DNA of 64,000 bases from Serratia sp. PL17 (GCF_017832355.1 NZ_JAFIBY010000001.1:682001-746000); one strand, 5' to 3'; positions 9,218 to 18,969 are shown, counted from the stretch's first letter. Translations and numbers: made by a program. Notes: generated by a model not told the origin, from the sequence alone.

Positions 9218-10138
9218 TCAATAGAGAGAAGGTTCGCCTTCCGGCCGGGTTTTGAAGCGGCGGTGTAGCCACATGTATTGATCCGGCGCCATCAGGATTT
9301 CCTTCTCTACCACTTTATTCATAAAAGCGGCAGCTTCGAGCTCATTATCCAGCGGGAAGTTTTCCACCGCCGGCTGCATAATCAACTCATACCCTTTTGC
9401 ATCGGGTAAGCGGCGTGGAGTAAAGGGAATAATGGCAGGTTTACCCATCCGTACCAACACGTAGCTACCCGTGGTGGTGGCGGCTTTTTCCACGGCGAAC
9501 AGGGGAGCAAACACGCTGCTGCGTGGGCCGTAGTCGTGATCTGGGGCGTACCAGATGATGTCACCTTGTTTCAGCGCCCGGATCATGCCTTTGACGTCTT
9601 TACGGTCCAACATGGACTTGTTGGAACGCATACGCCCCCAGGTCTGCAGCCAGTCCATCAGTTTGTTGTCATGCGGCCGGTAAACCCCGATGCCCGGATT
9701 GTGAATACCAAATATGCGGGCACCCAGTTCCAGCGTCAGAAAATGCAGACCGATCAGCAAAACCCCCTGATGGTTATCTTTCGCCTTCTGAATATGTTCC
9801 AGTCCACTGACCTGGAACCAGCGCTCGATTCGCCAGTTTGGCCAAAACCACGCCATACCAGTTTCAAATAGCCCCATACCGACAGATTCAAAATTCTGCA
9901 CAACCAATGCATCGCGCTCTGCCTGCGGCATGTCTGGGAAGCACAGCACCAGGTTACGCTGAGCAATCGCTACTCGGCGCTTAAGAAAGCGCATGGAGAA
10001 ACGACCCAGCGAGGTGCCAAGGCGATAGATGACGGGGTAAGGCAGCAGGACCAGCAAATAGAGCAAACCGATGCCGAACCAGGTAAGCCAGTAGCGTGGG
10101 TGCAATAAAGAGCGATTAAAAGAAGGAACTTGAGTCAT
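9218..10138 (-). CDS. lpxL: Lipid A lauroyl acyltransferase LpxL (HtrB)
   Basis: A 306-residue inner-membrane acyltransferase that adds the secondary lauroyl chain to Kdo2-lipid IVA, taking the acyl group from acyl-ACP. One N-terminal helix ([22 protein letters not shown]) anchors the protein. The catalytic HX4(D/E) motif appears as HFLTLE near residue 133, in the family context [28 protein letters not shown] and the C-terminal [17 protein letters not shown] are also typical. Length equals the E. coli enzyme (306). Several lpxL-like paralogues exist in enterobacteria; the mdtG-lpxL-trhO neighbourhood supports lpxL itself. Confidence 0.95.
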   Translation of the reverse strand: MTQVPSFNRSLLHPRYWLTWFGIGLLYLLVLLPYPVIYRLGTSLGRFSMRFLKRRVAIAQRNLVLCFPDMPQAERDALVVQNFESVGMGLFETGMAWFWPNWRIERWFQVSGLEHIQKAKDNHQGVLLIGLHFLTLELGARIFGIHNPGIGVYRPHDNKLMDWLQTWGRMRSNKSMLDRKDVKGMIRALKQGDIIWYAPDHDYGPRSSVFAPLFAVEKAATTTGSYVLVRMGKPAIIPFTPRRLPDAKGYELIMQPAVENFPLDNELEAAAFMNKVVEKEILMAPDQYMWLHRRFKTRPEGEPSLY

Positions 10139-10412
10139 GTGTTCTCAGCTTAGAAGCAGTCATTTGACAATAATAACAGAGTAATACCAGGGGCCATCAC
10201 CCAAAGGCAATTTGCCAGGCATTCTTTTTCTGCCGTTTATAACCAACTATTGTGACATTTTTCTCACGCAACGTGAAAAGGCACCGCATTAAAACATCAT
10301 TTTCGGTGATGAATCGATATCAATTGATGAATAATCCGACGATACCGCTCGAAAGGACAAAGCCTGTCAGCGACAGATGCGTATCATCCCGCGCAATTAT
10401 TTAGGGGGTATT

Positions 10413-10574
10413 ATGTTGGCATCATGGATAAGTGTAGGGCTGCTGGTCACGGGAACGCTGTTGGGCAGCCTTGGCGCACACCTCCAGTTTAACCCTTTGC
10501 TGGTCACGGCAGGAATCGTCCTGTTGGCGGGAATAGTGACTTCCGGGTTTACTGAATGCCGGGGTGGCCACTGA
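10413..10574 (+). CDS. Small hydrophobic protein, unrecognised
   Basis: A 53-residue ORF with two hydrophobic segments (MLASWISVGLLVTGTLLGSLGAHL and LLVTAGIVLLAGIVTSGF) and a short polar tail TECRGGH. The ATG at 10413 has a strong TAGGGGGTATT ribosome site; an in-frame ATG at 10377 has none. It lies alone in the gap between lpxL and the flavin oxidoreductase and is transcribed away from lpxL. I do not recognise a family. It looks like a small inner-membrane protein. The upstream gap 10139-10412 otherwise shows only promoter-like AT-rich DNA and a weak CATCA/TGATG dyad. Confidence 0.55.
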   Translation: MLASWISVGLLVTGTLLGSLGAHLQFNPLLVTAGIVLLAGIVTSGFTECRGGH

Positions 10575-10592
10575 GCATCCACCCCGGATTTA

Positions 10593-11690
10593 TCAGGCGT
10601 TTTTAAACAGACCTTTCAACACATGTGGTTCTGAACGCCAGTATTGCGGTGGTGCACTGACTTTCTCACCCAGTTTCGCCGCGGCATGCCATGGCCAGCG
10701 TGGGTTGTAAAGGATGCCACGCGCCAGTGCGATCATATCTGCCTGCCCGGTAGCGACAATCGCTTCCGCCTGTTCTGGCTCGGTGATTAGCCCTACCGCA
10801 ATCGTCGGCAACCCGGTTTCCCGCTTGATGGTTTCGGCGAAAGGGACTTGATAATTAGGTCCAACCGGGATTTTTTGCAGCGGTGACGTCCCCCCGCTGG
10901 ACACATGAATGTAGTCACAGCCCAGCGCTTTTAGCGCTTTTGCCAGCAGCACCGACTGCTGCTCATCCCACCCTCCGTCAACCCAGTCACTGGCAGAAAT
11001 ACGTACACCGAGCGCCTTGTGCGCCGGAAAGACTGCACGCACGTCGTTGAAAATCTCCAGCAACAGGCGCATGCGATTTTGCAATGAGCCACCATACTGA
11101 TCGTTGCGCTGATTGGACAGCGGTGAAAGAAACTGATGCAGCAGATAGCCGTGCGCGCCATGCAGCTCAATCAGTTCAAAACCGAGTCGGTCCGCACGTT
11201 TTGCCGACGCAACGAACTGCGCTTTGAGTTGTTCAATCTCTTCCAGACTCATTGCCACCGGTTTTTCATCCTGTGGGGCAAAGGGCAGGGTCGAGGCAGA
11301 TAATGTTTGCCAGCCTCCGTTTGCGGCGCTGAGTTGTCCACCGCCAGCCCAAGGTACGGCACAGGAGGCTTTGCGCCCTGCATGGGCAAGTTGAATGCCT
11401 AACGGCATGGTGGCGTGTTTTTTTACCGCGTTCACCACCTCAGCCAGTGCGAGTTCGGTGGCGTCATCCCATAAACCGAGATCGCTGGGCGTGATACGGC
11501 CTTCGGGAGCTATCGATGTGGCTTCCACAATCAGCAGGCCGGCGCCGGATAATGACAGGCTACCCAGATGCATGGTATGCCATTGTGTTGCTTTGCCGTT
11601 GTCGGCTGAATATTGGCACATTGGCGCGATAATAATACGGTTGGGCAAATTCAGTTTCCCCAGCGCAATCGGGGTAAATAACTGACTCAT
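10593..11690 (-). CDS. NADH:flavin oxidoreductase, Old Yellow Enzyme family (YqjM/XenA-like)
   Basis: A 365-residue FMN-dependent ene-reductase of the Old Yellow Enzyme TIM barrel. FMN- and substrate-binding landmarks are visible: PNRIIIAPMCQYSAD near the start, the IQLAHAGRKAS motif whose His and Arg contact substrate, the ELIHGAHGYL-like ELHGAHGYLLHQFLSPLSNQR motif, and AVGLITEP..QADMIALARGILYNPRW. The cysteine in PMCQYSAD marks the YqjM/XenA subclass. It reduces activated C=C bonds with NAD(P)H; the physiological substrate is unknown. The ATG at 11690 follows GGAGGACATT, so the longer ORF start at 11765 is rejected. Confidence 0.9.
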   Translation of the reverse strand: MSQLFTPIALGKLNLPNRIIIAPMCQYSADNGKATQWHTMHLGSLSLSGAGLLIVEATSIAPEGRITPSDLGLWDDATELALAEVVNAVKKHATMPLGIQLAHAGRKASCAVPWAGGGQLSAANGGWQTLSASTLPFAPQDEKPVAMSLEEIEQLKAQFVASAKRADRLGFELIELHGAHGYLLHQFLSPLSNQRNDQYGGSLQNRMRLLLEIFNDVRAVFPAHKALGVRISASDWVDGGWDEQQSVLLAKALKALGCDYIHVSSGGTSPLQKIPVGPNYQVPFAETIKRETGLPTIAVGLITEPEQAEAIVATGQADMIALARGILYNPRWPWHAAAKLGEKVSAPPQYWRSEPHVLKGLFKNA

Positions 11691-11899
11691 AATGTCCTCC
11701 AGGTCCGTGGTAAATAGGGTGGGTAAGATCTCCTTAGGCTTATCGGGATTCGTGAACAACGTCAAGTTTTCGCCCTCAACAGCGCCAGCGGGTTAATGCT
11801 GTGTTGAGCCGATTTTTCGGGTATTATGTGCGCCGCGCGTGGGCCAGCGGCCTGCGCGCGTTCAAATCAGTCACCTCCCGAAAGACAGGAAAGTACACC

Positions 11900-12970
11900 A
11901 TGCCAGTGTTACATAACCGAATTTCTAATGAGGAACTGAAGGCGCGCATGCTGGCGGAAACCGAGCCGCGCACTACAGTTTCTTTTTATAAATATTTCAC
12001 CATCGACGATCCTAAGGCGTTTCGTGACAGCCTGTATGTCCAATTCGACAAGCTAAAGGTCTTCGGCCGCATTTATGTGGCTAAAGAAGGCATCAATGCG
12101 CAGATCAGCGTGCCGCAAAATAAGTTTGAGGCGTTTAAGGCCGCGTTGTTTGCTTCGCATCCGGCACTGGACCAGGTTCGGCTGAATATTGCCCTGGAAG
12201 ACGACGGTAAATCCTTCTGGGTATTGCGCCTGAAGGTGCGTGATCGCATTGTCGCTGATGGTATTGATGACGAAAGCTTTAACCCGGCTAACGTCGGTGA
12301 GTATTTGCAGGCCGATCGCGTTAACCAAATGATTGACGACCCGGATACGCTGTTTGTGGATATGCGTAACCACTACGAATACGAAGTCGGCCACTTTGAG
12401 AATGCCATCGAAGTGCCTTCAGACACTTTCCGTGATCAATTACCAATGGCCGTTGAAATGCTGCAGGACAATAAAGACAAAAATATTGTCATGTACTGCA
12501 CCGGCGGTATCCGTTGTGAAAAAGCCAGTGCCTATATGTTGCATAACGGCTTTAAAAACGTCTATCACGTAGAAGGCGGTATTATCGAGTACGCACGCAA
12601 AGCAAAAGAGCAGGGGCTGCCGCTGAAGTTTGTCGGCAAGAACTTTGTGTTTGACGAGCGTATGGGCGAGCGGATTTCTGATGATGTGATTGCCAACTGC
12701 CACCAGTGCGGTGCTGCCTGTGATACTCACACCAACTGCAAGAATGATGGCTGCCATTTACTGTTTATTCAGTGCCCGAGTTGTGCCGCTAAATTTGAAG
12801 GTTGTTGCAGCGAGATCTGCCGCGAAGAGCTGAAGTTGCCGCGTGAAGAGCAGCGTGCACGCCGTGCCGGCCGTGAGAACGGCATCAAGATTTTCAATAA
12901 GTCGAAAGGGTTATTGCAGACCACGATGCATATTCCTGCACCGGAAGAAGATAAAGGCTCAGCCAGCTGA
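11900..12970 (+). CDS. trhO: tRNA uridine(34) hydroxylase TrhO (YceA)
   Basis: A 356-residue rhodanese-like enzyme matching E. coli YceA/TrhO, which makes 5-hydroxyuridine at the wobble position of certain tRNAs, using prephenate-independent, oxygen-dependent chemistry. An N-terminal acylphosphatase-like domain ([18 protein letters not shown]...[15 protein letters not shown]) is followed by the rhodanese domain with catalytic loop [14 protein letters not shown] cysteine-rich zinc-type tail ([32 protein letters not shown] split over C-x2-C groups) ends it. The ATG at 11900 has an AGGAAAG ribosome site; the longer frame from 11801 would add 33 untypical residues. It is transcribed divergently from the flavin reductase. 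Confidence 0.94.
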   Translation: MPVLHNRISNEELKARMLAETEPRTTVSFYKYFTIDDPKAFRDSLYVQFDKLKVFGRIYVAKEGINAQISVPQNKFEAFKAALFASHPALDQVRLNIALEDDGKSFWVLRLKVRDRIVADGIDDESFNPANVGEYLQADRVNQMIDDPDTLFVDMRNHYEYEVGHFENAIEVPSDTFRDQLPMAVEMLQDNKDKNIVMYCTGGIRCEKASAYMLHNGFKNVYHVEGGIIEYARKAKEQGLPLKFVGKNFVFDERMGERISDDVIANCHQCGAACDTHTNCKNDGCHLLFIQCPSCAAKFEGCCSEICREELKLPREEQRARRAGRENGIKIFNKSKGLLQTTMHIPAPEEDKGSAS

Positions 12971-12978
12971 GCCCTAAC

Positions 12979-13004
12979 AAGCGCGGCAGTCTTGCCGCGC
13001 TTTT
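12979..13004. terminator. Terminator between trhO and yceI
   Basis: A 10-bp perfect stem AAGCGCGGCA (12979-12988) with TGCCGCGCTT (12993-13002), loop GTCT, then TTTT on the plus strand. It ends trhO and lies 3 bp beyond the yceI stop, so it may serve both convergent genes. Confidence 0.82.
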
Positions 13005-13007
13005 GCA

Positions 13008-13586
13008 TTACTTCGCGCGAACGCCTTCCACGGAAATAATCAGCTCTACGTCCTGAGACGCCGGGCCAAGATCGGTAGTGATGCCAAAGTCTTTCAGTTT
13101 GATCTTACCGTTGGCTTCGAAGCCTGCGCGGTATCCACCCCATGGGTCGTTACCCTGACCGATCAGCTTGGCGTCCAACGTAACCGGTTTGGTCACGCCG
13201 TTCAGTGTCAAGTTGCCGACAATCGCATAGCCTTCGCCGTTCTTTTTCACTTCAGTGGATTCAAATTTGGCCTGTTTGTTCTTTTCCACATTCAGGAATT
13301 CTGCACTGCGCAGGTGTTTGTCACGCTCAGCGTGGTTGGTATCGACGCTGGCAGTGTTGATAGTGACGTTCACCTGGTCTTTGGACGGATCTTTATCGTC
13401 GAAAGTGAAACCACCGTCAAAATCCTTGAAAGAGCCGTACAACCAGCTGTAACCCAGGTGCTGGATGCGGAATTCGATAAAGGCGTGCTGACCTTGTTTG
13501 TCAATTTTGTAGTCAGCAGCCAGTGCGGAACCGGCGCTCAGCAGCAGTGCGCCTGTCGCCAGGCCCAGTACGGTTTTCTTTAACAT
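13008..13586 (-). CDS. yceI: Periplasmic YceI-family lipid-binding protein
   Basis: A 192-residue secreted beta-barrel protein of the YceI (polyisoprenoid-binding) family. An N-terminal signal peptide is clear ([23 protein letters not shown], cut before ADYKID). The mature part has the family pattern [28 protein letters not shown] and [13 protein letters not shown]. Homologues bind isoprenoid quinones or similar lipids. I prefer the start at 13586 (MLKK) with GGAGATTGCT before it, over MEIAMLKK at 13598. It follows yceJ by 23 bp on the same strand, the conserved cytochrome b561-YceI pair, which hints at a shared role in quinone or redox lipid handling. Confidence 0.93.
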   Translation of the reverse strand: MLKKTVLGLATGALLLSAGSALAADYKIDKQGQHAFIEFRIQHLGYSWLYGSFKDFDGGFTFDDKDPSKDQVNVTINTASVDTNHAERDKHLRSAEFLNVEKNKQAKFESTEVKKNGEGYAIVGNLTLNGVTKPVTLDAKLIGQGNDPWGGYRAGFEANGKIKLKDFGITTDLGPASQDVELIISVEGVRAK

Positions 13587-13609
13587 AGCAATCTCCATAA
13601 ATCCAAAGG

Positions 13610-14164
13610 TTAATCGGCGCTGCTACCCAGCATCCGTTTCAAAGTAACATCACGATCAACGAAGTGATGTTTAAGCGCAGCCAAACCGTGCAGCACTGAA
13701 AGCACTACCACGGCCCAGGCCAGGTAAAGATGAACAGTGCCGGCGGTATCGGCCTGTTCCGCCATGCCAGTGACGGTGGCAGGGACGTCGAACCAGCCGA
13801 AAACGCTGATAGGCTGGCCATCGGCGGTAGAAATCAGGTAGCCGCTAATCAGGATGCTGAACAGCACCACGTAGAGTGCCAAATGCGCCAAGATTGCACT
13901 AACACGCGTGAAGCGACTGTAACTGGCCAACGGTTTAGGGGGCGGTGAAACAAAGCGCCAAATCACTCTGATCACCATGATGACAAACAGCAGCGTGCCG
14001 ATGCTTTTATGGATTTCCGGTGCCTGGTGATACCAGACATCATAATAGCCAAGCGTGACCATCCATAGACCAAGGGCAAACATGCCGTACACCGTCAGCG
14101 CAACCAACCAGTGGATCAGCACTGAAATATGGCCAAACCGGTTCGCGGTATTTTTCCAGAGCAT
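13610..14164 (-). CDS. yceJ: Cytochrome b561-type membrane protein YceJ
   Basis: A 184-residue four-helix di-heme cytochrome b561 of the bacterial type. Conserved heme-ligand histidines sit in [15 protein letters not shown] (helix 1), [22 protein letters not shown], and [25 protein letters not shown]. It is expected to carry electrons across the inner membrane between quinol and a periplasmic acceptor. yceI follows immediately, as in E. coli, forming a two-gene operon. The start at 14164 ([15 protein letters not shown]) has the usual family N-terminus. Confidence 0.92.
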   Translation of the reverse strand: MLWKNTANRFGHISVLIHWLVALTVYGMFALGLWMVTLGYYDVWYHQAPEIHKSIGTLLFVIMVIRVIWRFVSPPPKPLASYSRFTRVSAILAHLALYVVLFSILISGYLISTADGQPISVFGWFDVPATVTGMAEQADTAGTVHLYLAWAVVVLSVLHGLAALKHHFVDRDVTLKRMLGSSAD

Positions 14165-14261
14165 CGCGTTTCCTTACATTCCTCATTTTCTGGCTGCAAT
14201 AATTAAACTTTAAGAAACATAAAATCAATAATAAATTTAACTATGTTACTTCTTATTAATA

Positions 14262-14304
14262 TCAATCAGTGGATTTGGTTAAGATAGCGATAAGTCAATC
14301 AGTG
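14262..14304. repeat. Two direct TCAATCAGTG repeats between yceJ and tqsA
   Basis: TCAATCAGTG occurs at 14262-14271 and 14295-14304, exactly 33 bp apart (about three helical turns), in AT-rich DNA some 100 bp upstream of yceJ and 290 bp upstream of tqsA. The spacing suits two regulator molecules on one DNA face. The rest of 14165-14589 shows no gene. Confidence 0.4.
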
Positions 14305-14589
14305 AAATAGTTGGAGTTAATAGATGCTGTGGTAAATTAATTTTTTGTTATGGTTTGAAAAATAACGAATTTATTTATTATTGTCAGCTTTTGTCATTTT
14401 GCGTAAATATGCTGAGAGGTTTTGACAAATAAACCCTAGTCAAGATTGCCAACTATTTCCAGGTGATGTTTTGAAAAAGGGTATTTTCTATCCAACCTGC
14501 AATACCCGTGCTGCGCTGAGGCAGAGTTTGCTAACATAACGGGTATCGGGTGGTCCGTCGGGCCAGCGCTATTAACGCAAGGAAATGTC

Positions 14590-15642
14590 ATGGGCCGAAC
14601 AGAGTCGACCGATCGCAGCCTGCGCCTGGCCATTATGCTGGCGATGGTGGTGATTATTCTCGCGGGTGTCAAAGCCGCAGCGGATGTCGTGGTGCCATTC
14701 TTACTGGCGGTATTCCTCGCTATGGTACTGAATCCGCTCGTGACGCAGCTTGAACGTTGGCGGATACCGCGTGTGTTGGGCGTGACCTTGTTGGTGGTCG
14801 CCGTTGTCATCATATTGATGTTGTTCATCGGAATATTGGGTGCCTCGCTAAACGAATTTGCCCGCTCGTTACCGCAGTACCGCGGCATGATGATGGAAAA
14901 GCTGGGAGAGCTGCAGCATTACGCAGACCGCGCCAATATCACTATTTCTACCGAGGCAATGTTGCAGTATGTCGATCCCAGTGCGGCCATGAATATGGTT
15001 ACCCGCCTGTTGAGCCGTTTTTCAGGGGCAATGACCAATATATTTCTGCTGTTGATGACAGTGGTATTTATGCTGTTTGAAGTACAACTCTTGCCTTACA
15101 AATTACAGCAAGCGCTCGACAAGCCGAGTGAAGGTATTGCCAATATTCAACGTGCACTGGATGGTGTTACCCGTTATTTGGTGATCAAAACGGTAATCAG
15201 TTTGGCAACGGGCGTTATTGTCTGGGGGTTCCTGGCTGCGGTCGACGTGCGTTTTGCGTTTATCTGGGGACTGCTGGCGTTCCTGCTAAATTATATTCCC
15301 AATATCGGCTCGGTGATTGCCGCTGTTCCTCCTTTGGTCCAGGCTTTGCTGTTTAATGGTTTTGGCGATGCACTGGTGGTGGCTGCGGGTTTTATCGCCA
15401 TCAACCTGGTGATTGGTAATATGTTGGAACCGCGCGTTATGGGGCGGGGGTTGGGGCTGTCGACGCTGGTGGTCTTCTTGTCTCTGATTTTCTGGGGGTG
15501 GCTGATGGGGCCAGTGGGGATGTTGCTGTCGGTGCCACTGACCATTATTACGCGTATCGCACTGGAGACCACCGAAGGCGGGCACAAATTGGCTGTAATT
15601 CTCGGTGATGGGCAGCCAGTAAAACAGGTTACTCCGGAGTAA
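14590..15642 (+). CDS. tqsA: AI-2E family transporter TqsA
   Basis: A 350-residue inner-membrane protein of the AI-2 exporter (UPF0118/PerM) family, closely matching E. coli TqsA (YdgG), which has been linked to release of autoinducer-2 and to biofilm. About seven or eight helices are seen. Family landmarks are FLLAVFLAMVLNPLVTQLERWR near residue 35, RFAFIWGLLAFLLNYIPNIGSV (the PNIG motif) and NMLEPRVMGRGLGLSTLVVFLSLIFWGWLMGPVGMLL in the last third. The AAGGAAATGTC just before the ATG fits as its ribosome site. In E. coli tqsA is elsewhere, so this location is not conserved. Confidence 0.93.
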   Translation: MGRTESTDRSLRLAIMLAMVVIILAGVKAAADVVVPFLLAVFLAMVLNPLVTQLERWRIPRVLGVTLLVVAVVIILMLFIGILGASLNEFARSLPQYRGMMMEKLGELQHYADRANITISTEAMLQYVDPSAAMNMVTRLLSRFSGAMTNIFLLLMTVVFMLFEVQLLPYKLQQALDKPSEGIANIQRALDGVTRYLVIKTVISLATGVIVWGFLAAVDVRFAFIWGLLAFLLNYIPNIGSVIAAVPPLVQALLFNGFGDALVVAAGFIAINLVIGNMLEPRVMGRGLGLSTLVVFLSLIFWGWLMGPVGMLLSVPLTIITRIALETTEGGHKLAVILGDGQPVKQVTPE

Positions 15643-16606
15643 AGAAGATTTTCCCCTGCGTTTTGCTGTCGGCGGCATGCTGCAGCGCCAGTTTATAGTG
15701 CCGTAGGGGATAGACTGCTGCTGGGGGCTGCAGGGTCAGTTGGCCGCTACGGACCAAATGAAAAAGCTGCTGGAATGCAGCTTGCCACTGAGTCAGTGTG
15801 GCTTGTGCATTCCACTTGCGTAGATGAAACAGTGAGGTACGCAGCCGCAATTGCTGAGCAATGCGTTGCCAGTCAACCTGTTGGCCACTGAGTAACCCCA
15901 AGGCGACAAAATCACCGGAAGGGCCCACCGAACGTGCCAGCTGTAAACCCTCCTCACCACCAACACAGTCGATCGCTGCCTTCGCGGTATGGCCGGTCAG
16001 TAGCTGTAACTCATATTGCTGCAACAAACTCTTTTCGTAGACTCGCCATGCACCGGCATTCAGTAACGCCTGTCGATGTGCCGTATTGCGTACGACCACA
16101 ATCAATTTGATACCGCGCAGCGCGGCCAATTGGCAAAACAGAAAGCTTATTGCCGATCCCCCAGCGTTTAGCAACAGGATGTCGCCAGCATTCAGTGACA
16201 GCCACTGTGTCAGCAATACCCAACAGGTGAGTGGGTTGATATAGATTTGTGCTGCACTGGCATCATCAATATCATCCGGCACCCAGACGACCCTGGCTTG
16301 TTCAATCGTGACACAGGTTTGCCAACTGCCATCACCCATGAACGCCAGCGCCCGCCTATCGGTAGAGTGACCATGAGAATCGATAGCAACGCCCATGCCT
16401 TCGTAGCCGGGTACCTGAGGCAAGGCGGTACGGTGTGCATACTGGCCGTGGATTGGGATCAGATCAGAGGGGTTGATCGGTGCATAATGCATCCGTAAAC
16501 GCAGGCGGTTGGGCTGGTGCGCAGGAAGACGAGTGTGTTCCAAATCAATGACTTGCTCGGGGCTGCCAAAACGGCTAAAGCACAGGCGCGGAAGGGGAGA
16601 TGGCAT
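15629..16606 (-). CDS. MDR-family zinc-free dehydrogenase/2-enoyl thioester reductase-like protein
   Basis: A 325-residue medium-chain dehydrogenase/reductase. The N-terminal GroES-like domain has the enoyl reductase pattern MHYAPINPSDLIPIHGQY and VPGYEGMGV. The nucleotide-binding part has LLLNAGGSAISFLFCQLAALRG, a variant of the G-x-G-x-x-G loop. No zinc-binding cysteine or His cluster is visible, so it probably belongs to the MECR/quinone reductase side and reduces C=C bonds with NADPH. It runs against tqsA with a 14-bp tail-to-tail overlap (15629-15642). The substrate is unknown. Confidence 0.82.
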   Translation of the reverse strand: MPSPLPRLCFSRFGSPEQVIDLEHTRLPAHQPNRLRLRMHYAPINPSDLIPIHGQYAHRTALPQVPGYEGMGVAIDSHGHSTDRRALAFMGDGSWQTCVTIEQARVVWVPDDIDDASAAQIYINPLTCWVLLTQWLSLNAGDILLLNAGGSAISFLFCQLAALRGIKLIVVVRNTAHRQALLNAGAWRVYEKSLLQQYELQLLTGHTAKAAIDCVGGEEGLQLARSVGPSGDFVALGLLSGQQVDWQRIAQQLRLRTSLFHLRKWNAQATLTQWQAAFQQLFHLVRSGQLTLQPPAAVYPLRHYKLALQHAADSKTQGKIFFTPE

Positions 16607-16610
16607 GCGT

Positions 16611-16727
16611 TTAAGCGATAAAGAAGAAATAGACGTCCAGCACCAATAACACCAGCCATAGACAGAGATACAGCACCAGATGTTCGCGCACGTTGTTGAC
16701 GATCGCCGACAGTATTTTGTTTAACAT
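16611..16727 (-). CDS. yceO: Small membrane protein YceO
   Basis: A 38-residue single-helix membrane protein. MLNKILSAIVNNVREHLVLY, followed by a hydrophobic helix CLWLVLLVLDVYFFF, matches the pattern of E. coli YceO (N-terminal RRLLHYLINNIREHLMLYL), a 46-residue protein of unknown function reported in biofilm screens. Position between yceJ and solA is the same as in E. coli, which supports the call. It starts at the ATG at 16727; a longer frame to 16820 has a basic, unlikely N-terminus. Confidence 0.8.
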   Translation of the reverse strand: MLNKILSAIVNNVREHLVLYLCLWLVLLVLDVYFFFIA

Positions 16728-16859
16728 TCTTAGAGGCCACAAGGTAAGGACGGGCAGATTATAGTATTTTTGCGGCCGGCGTTCATACTGTCGAGAGAAC
16801 AAAACGTGGGACAGAGGCATACCTCAAGATTAACAGCAGCCTGCTATCGCAGGCTTTGG

Positions 16860-17486
16860 TTACACCGCCATCAAAGACAGTGGCATAGCGCTCGAAGGCA
16901 CGCTTGGCGGATAGAAGTAGCGCAGCACGTTATACAGTGAATAAAATTCCAGCCGGTTACGGGCGTTGATTTTCTCTGTGATATGACGTTTGTGAACGTA
17001 GACCGTATGCGAACTGATTTGCAGTTTTTTCGCGATGCGGTAATTGGGCATTTCAGCCATCCAATGCTTCATTACCGTCAGCTCCTGTGGGCTGAACAGC
17101 GAATGTTCAACGCTGCAGTCCATCAGTGACACCGGCTTTTCGCGCATCATGCGCAAGGTCACCGGCAGAGTGGCTTTATTGAACAGGAATGCGTGGTCGG
17201 CGATACGCATCGGCGTTTCGCTATAGGGGTAGGGGGTATCCAGATAAATAAACAACAGTGCCGATGATGTAGCATCAATAAAGGCCTGAAGTTGGGCGTC
17301 ATCTTCGCTATGGCGGCACTGTTTGGTCAGGTTCACCAGAATGTGGCTTGGCCGGTAGTGATCCAGCAGGGGGGTCGCCTGTTCAAGGCTGTGGCAACAT
17401 TTTACCTGGGCGAAAACATTGTCAGTAAAATAGTTATCTATTCCGACCCGAGTGAAGCAGCATTCGTCCACGACAAGCAGTTTCAT
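16860..17486 (-). CDS. LuxR-type regulator with degenerate receiver domain (RcsA-like)
   Basis: A 208-residue transcription factor. The C-terminal LuxR helix-turn-helix is clear (FSPQELTVMKHWMAEMPNYRIAKKLQISSHTVYVHKRHITEK). The N-terminal part looks like a worn receiver domain (MKLLVVDECCFTRVGIDNYF) in which the usual phospho-Asp position is replaced by HILVNLTKQC, so control by phosphorylation is unlikely; RcsA has the same style (N-terminal DLCSYTRLGL). It may act as an auxiliary or unphosphorylated regulator. The ATG at 17486 has AAGGACGTC before it. It stands alone, next to a large palindrome on its upstream side. Confidence 0.78.
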   Translation of the reverse strand: MKLLVVDECCFTRVGIDNYFTDNVFAQVKCCHSLEQATPLLDHYRPSHILVNLTKQCRHSEDDAQLQAFIDATSSALLFIYLDTPYPYSETPMRIADHAFLFNKATLPVTLRMMREKPVSLMDCSVEHSLFSPQELTVMKHWMAEMPNYRIAKKLQISSHTVYVHKRHITEKINARNRLEFYSLYNVLRYFYPPSVPSSAMPLSLMAV

Positions 17487-17656
17487 GGTGACGTCCTTGT
17501 TGATCGAAGAATTACTATGGCATATCAGCTGTAAAATAGAACTTACACCACAGCGGATCAATTCGGAAATCCGGATACTTACGACAGAAATTTCCGTTGA
17601 AATATTTTTTACATTAAATTTCAGATTGTTATGATAATTCTTGGTTGTAACTTAGG

Positions 17657-17699
17657 CACTCAACCGCCGCCCGCAGCGGGTGGCGGGCGCGATTGAGTG
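17657..17699. repeat. 43-bp compound palindrome (REP-like) near solA
   Basis: Outer arms CACTCAA (17657-17663) and TTGAGTG (17693-17699) enclose a GC-rich inner hairpin (CCGCC..CCCGC with GCGGG..GGCGG). It lies just after solA's stop (17711) on the leftward transcript, so it may act as an mRNA-stabilising or terminator structure. No clear T-run follows. Confidence 0.5.
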
Positions 17700-17710
17700 A
17701 AGCGAAGGGC

Positions 17711-18826
17711 TTAATCAAAGCGTTTTAATGAGAAGGGCAGGATGTCCACCGGGGGCGTTTTATCTTCGGCAAACAGTGCAGCAATTTCACCCAATACGCT
17801 GGCAAACTTGAAACCATGGCCGCTCAGGCCAGTGATAACCATTAAGCGATCGCAGCCTGGCAGCGTATCGATAATAAAGTCCTCATCTGGGCTCATGTCA
17901 TAACTGCATGCTTCACCGTGTAAACATACCCCTACACCTGGCAAGAATTGGCGCAGGAAATGGAAAACTTCGGTACCGTCACTGGCAAAACTGCCAAAAG
18001 GTTTACGCTCTTCAGGCTTATCTATAGGTTGGCCACCATCGTGTTTACCCACCTTCAACCCGTCGTTATCGGCAGGGAAACCATAGTAATGGTTGCCGTC
18101 TTGCGCTTCGACAGTAAAGGCTGGGAACCGGTTATTGATGCTGTAACGGCCATCGGCCTGATGCCAGGAAAAAACTTTACGCAGCGGGGTAACTGGGAGC
18201 CGGGGTAGTAGCGCGTTTACCCAGGTACCGGCAGTGACTACGGCCTTGCGCCCCTGAAAGTGGCCTTCAGCGGTAATGACTTCAACCCCACCGTCGATAG
18301 GCTGCACTGCACTGACTGGGCAATTGAACAACTGACTGCAACCGGCGTCTTTCGCGAGCTTGATCAGGCTGGCGATGGCTTTTTCCGAGCGCAGGAACCC
18401 TGCATCCGGCTCAAATACGCCGACGTAGCCCTCAGGTGCATTGAATTCCGGCCAGCGCTGGTTTATCTCTTCCGCACTCAAGTTTTGCGTATTGAGTCGG
18501 AATCTTTGCGCGCTGTGCTGGGCATTACGAATAAATTCTGATTGCTCCGGCCCCATGTTCAGCACACCGCAATCCTGGAACAACTCTTCACCCGTTTGTT
18601 TAATCAGTGCGTTCCATAAGGCTTGGGCACGCAGAATCAACGGAACATATTTTTCGCCTTCGCCGTAGGCATGACGGATGATGCGCGTATCGCCGTGGTG
18701 GCTGCCGTTACGGTGTGGGGGCATCGCACTGTCTATCATTAATACTTTAAGGCCGGCCCGTGTCGCATAGTAACCCGCCGCTGCACCTACCGAACCGCTG
18801 CCCACAACAATTAAGTCATATTCCAC
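17711..18826 (-). CDS. solA: N-methyl-L-tryptophan oxidase SolA
   Basis: A 371-residue flavoenzyme of the monomeric sarcosine oxidase family, which oxidatively demethylates N-methyl-L-tryptophan (and sarcosine weakly) with release of formaldehyde and hydrogen peroxide. The FAD-binding dinucleotide fold is at the N-terminus ([21 protein letters not shown]). The covalent flavin-Cys region is [25 protein letters not shown], followed by [20 protein letters not shown]. Length matches E. coli SolA (372). yceO and bssS flank it as in E. coli. Confidence 0.95.
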   Translation of the reverse strand: MEYDLIVVGSGSVGAAAGYYATRAGLKVLMIDSAMPPHRNGSHHGDTRIIRHAYGEGEKYVPLILRAQALWNALIKQTGEELFQDCGVLNMGPEQSEFIRNAQHSAQRFRLNTQNLSAEEINQRWPEFNAPEGYVGVFEPDAGFLRSEKAIASLIKLAKDAGCSQLFNCPVSAVQPIDGGVEVITAEGHFQGRKAVVTAGTWVNALLPRLPVTPLRKVFSWHQADGRYSINNRFPAFTVEAQDGNHYYGFPADNDGLKVGKHDGGQPIDKPEERKPFGSFASDGTEVFHFLRQFLPGVGVCLHGEACSYDMSPDEDFIIDTLPGCDRLMVITGLSGHGFKFASVLGEIAALFAEDKTPPVDILPFSLKRFD

Positions 18827-18914
18827 GTGCCATAACCTCTCTGTGACATCTCTCTTATGCCGTCATGATAAAAGGTTGGGCGTCGCAATGCACTTGTTGC
18901 ACGAGTTACAGGCA

Positions 18915-18949
18915 AATAAAAAGGCGCCAGGGATAAATACTGGCGCCTT
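18915..18949 (-). terminator. Terminator downstream of bssS
   Basis: A 10-bp stem AAGGCGCCAG (18921-18930) with CTGGCGCCTT (18940-18949). On the minus strand it is followed by a T-rich tract (18915-18922), ending the bssS transcript. Confidence 0.8.
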
Positions 18950-18969
18950 AGGTTTTTGGGTAGAGTGAA

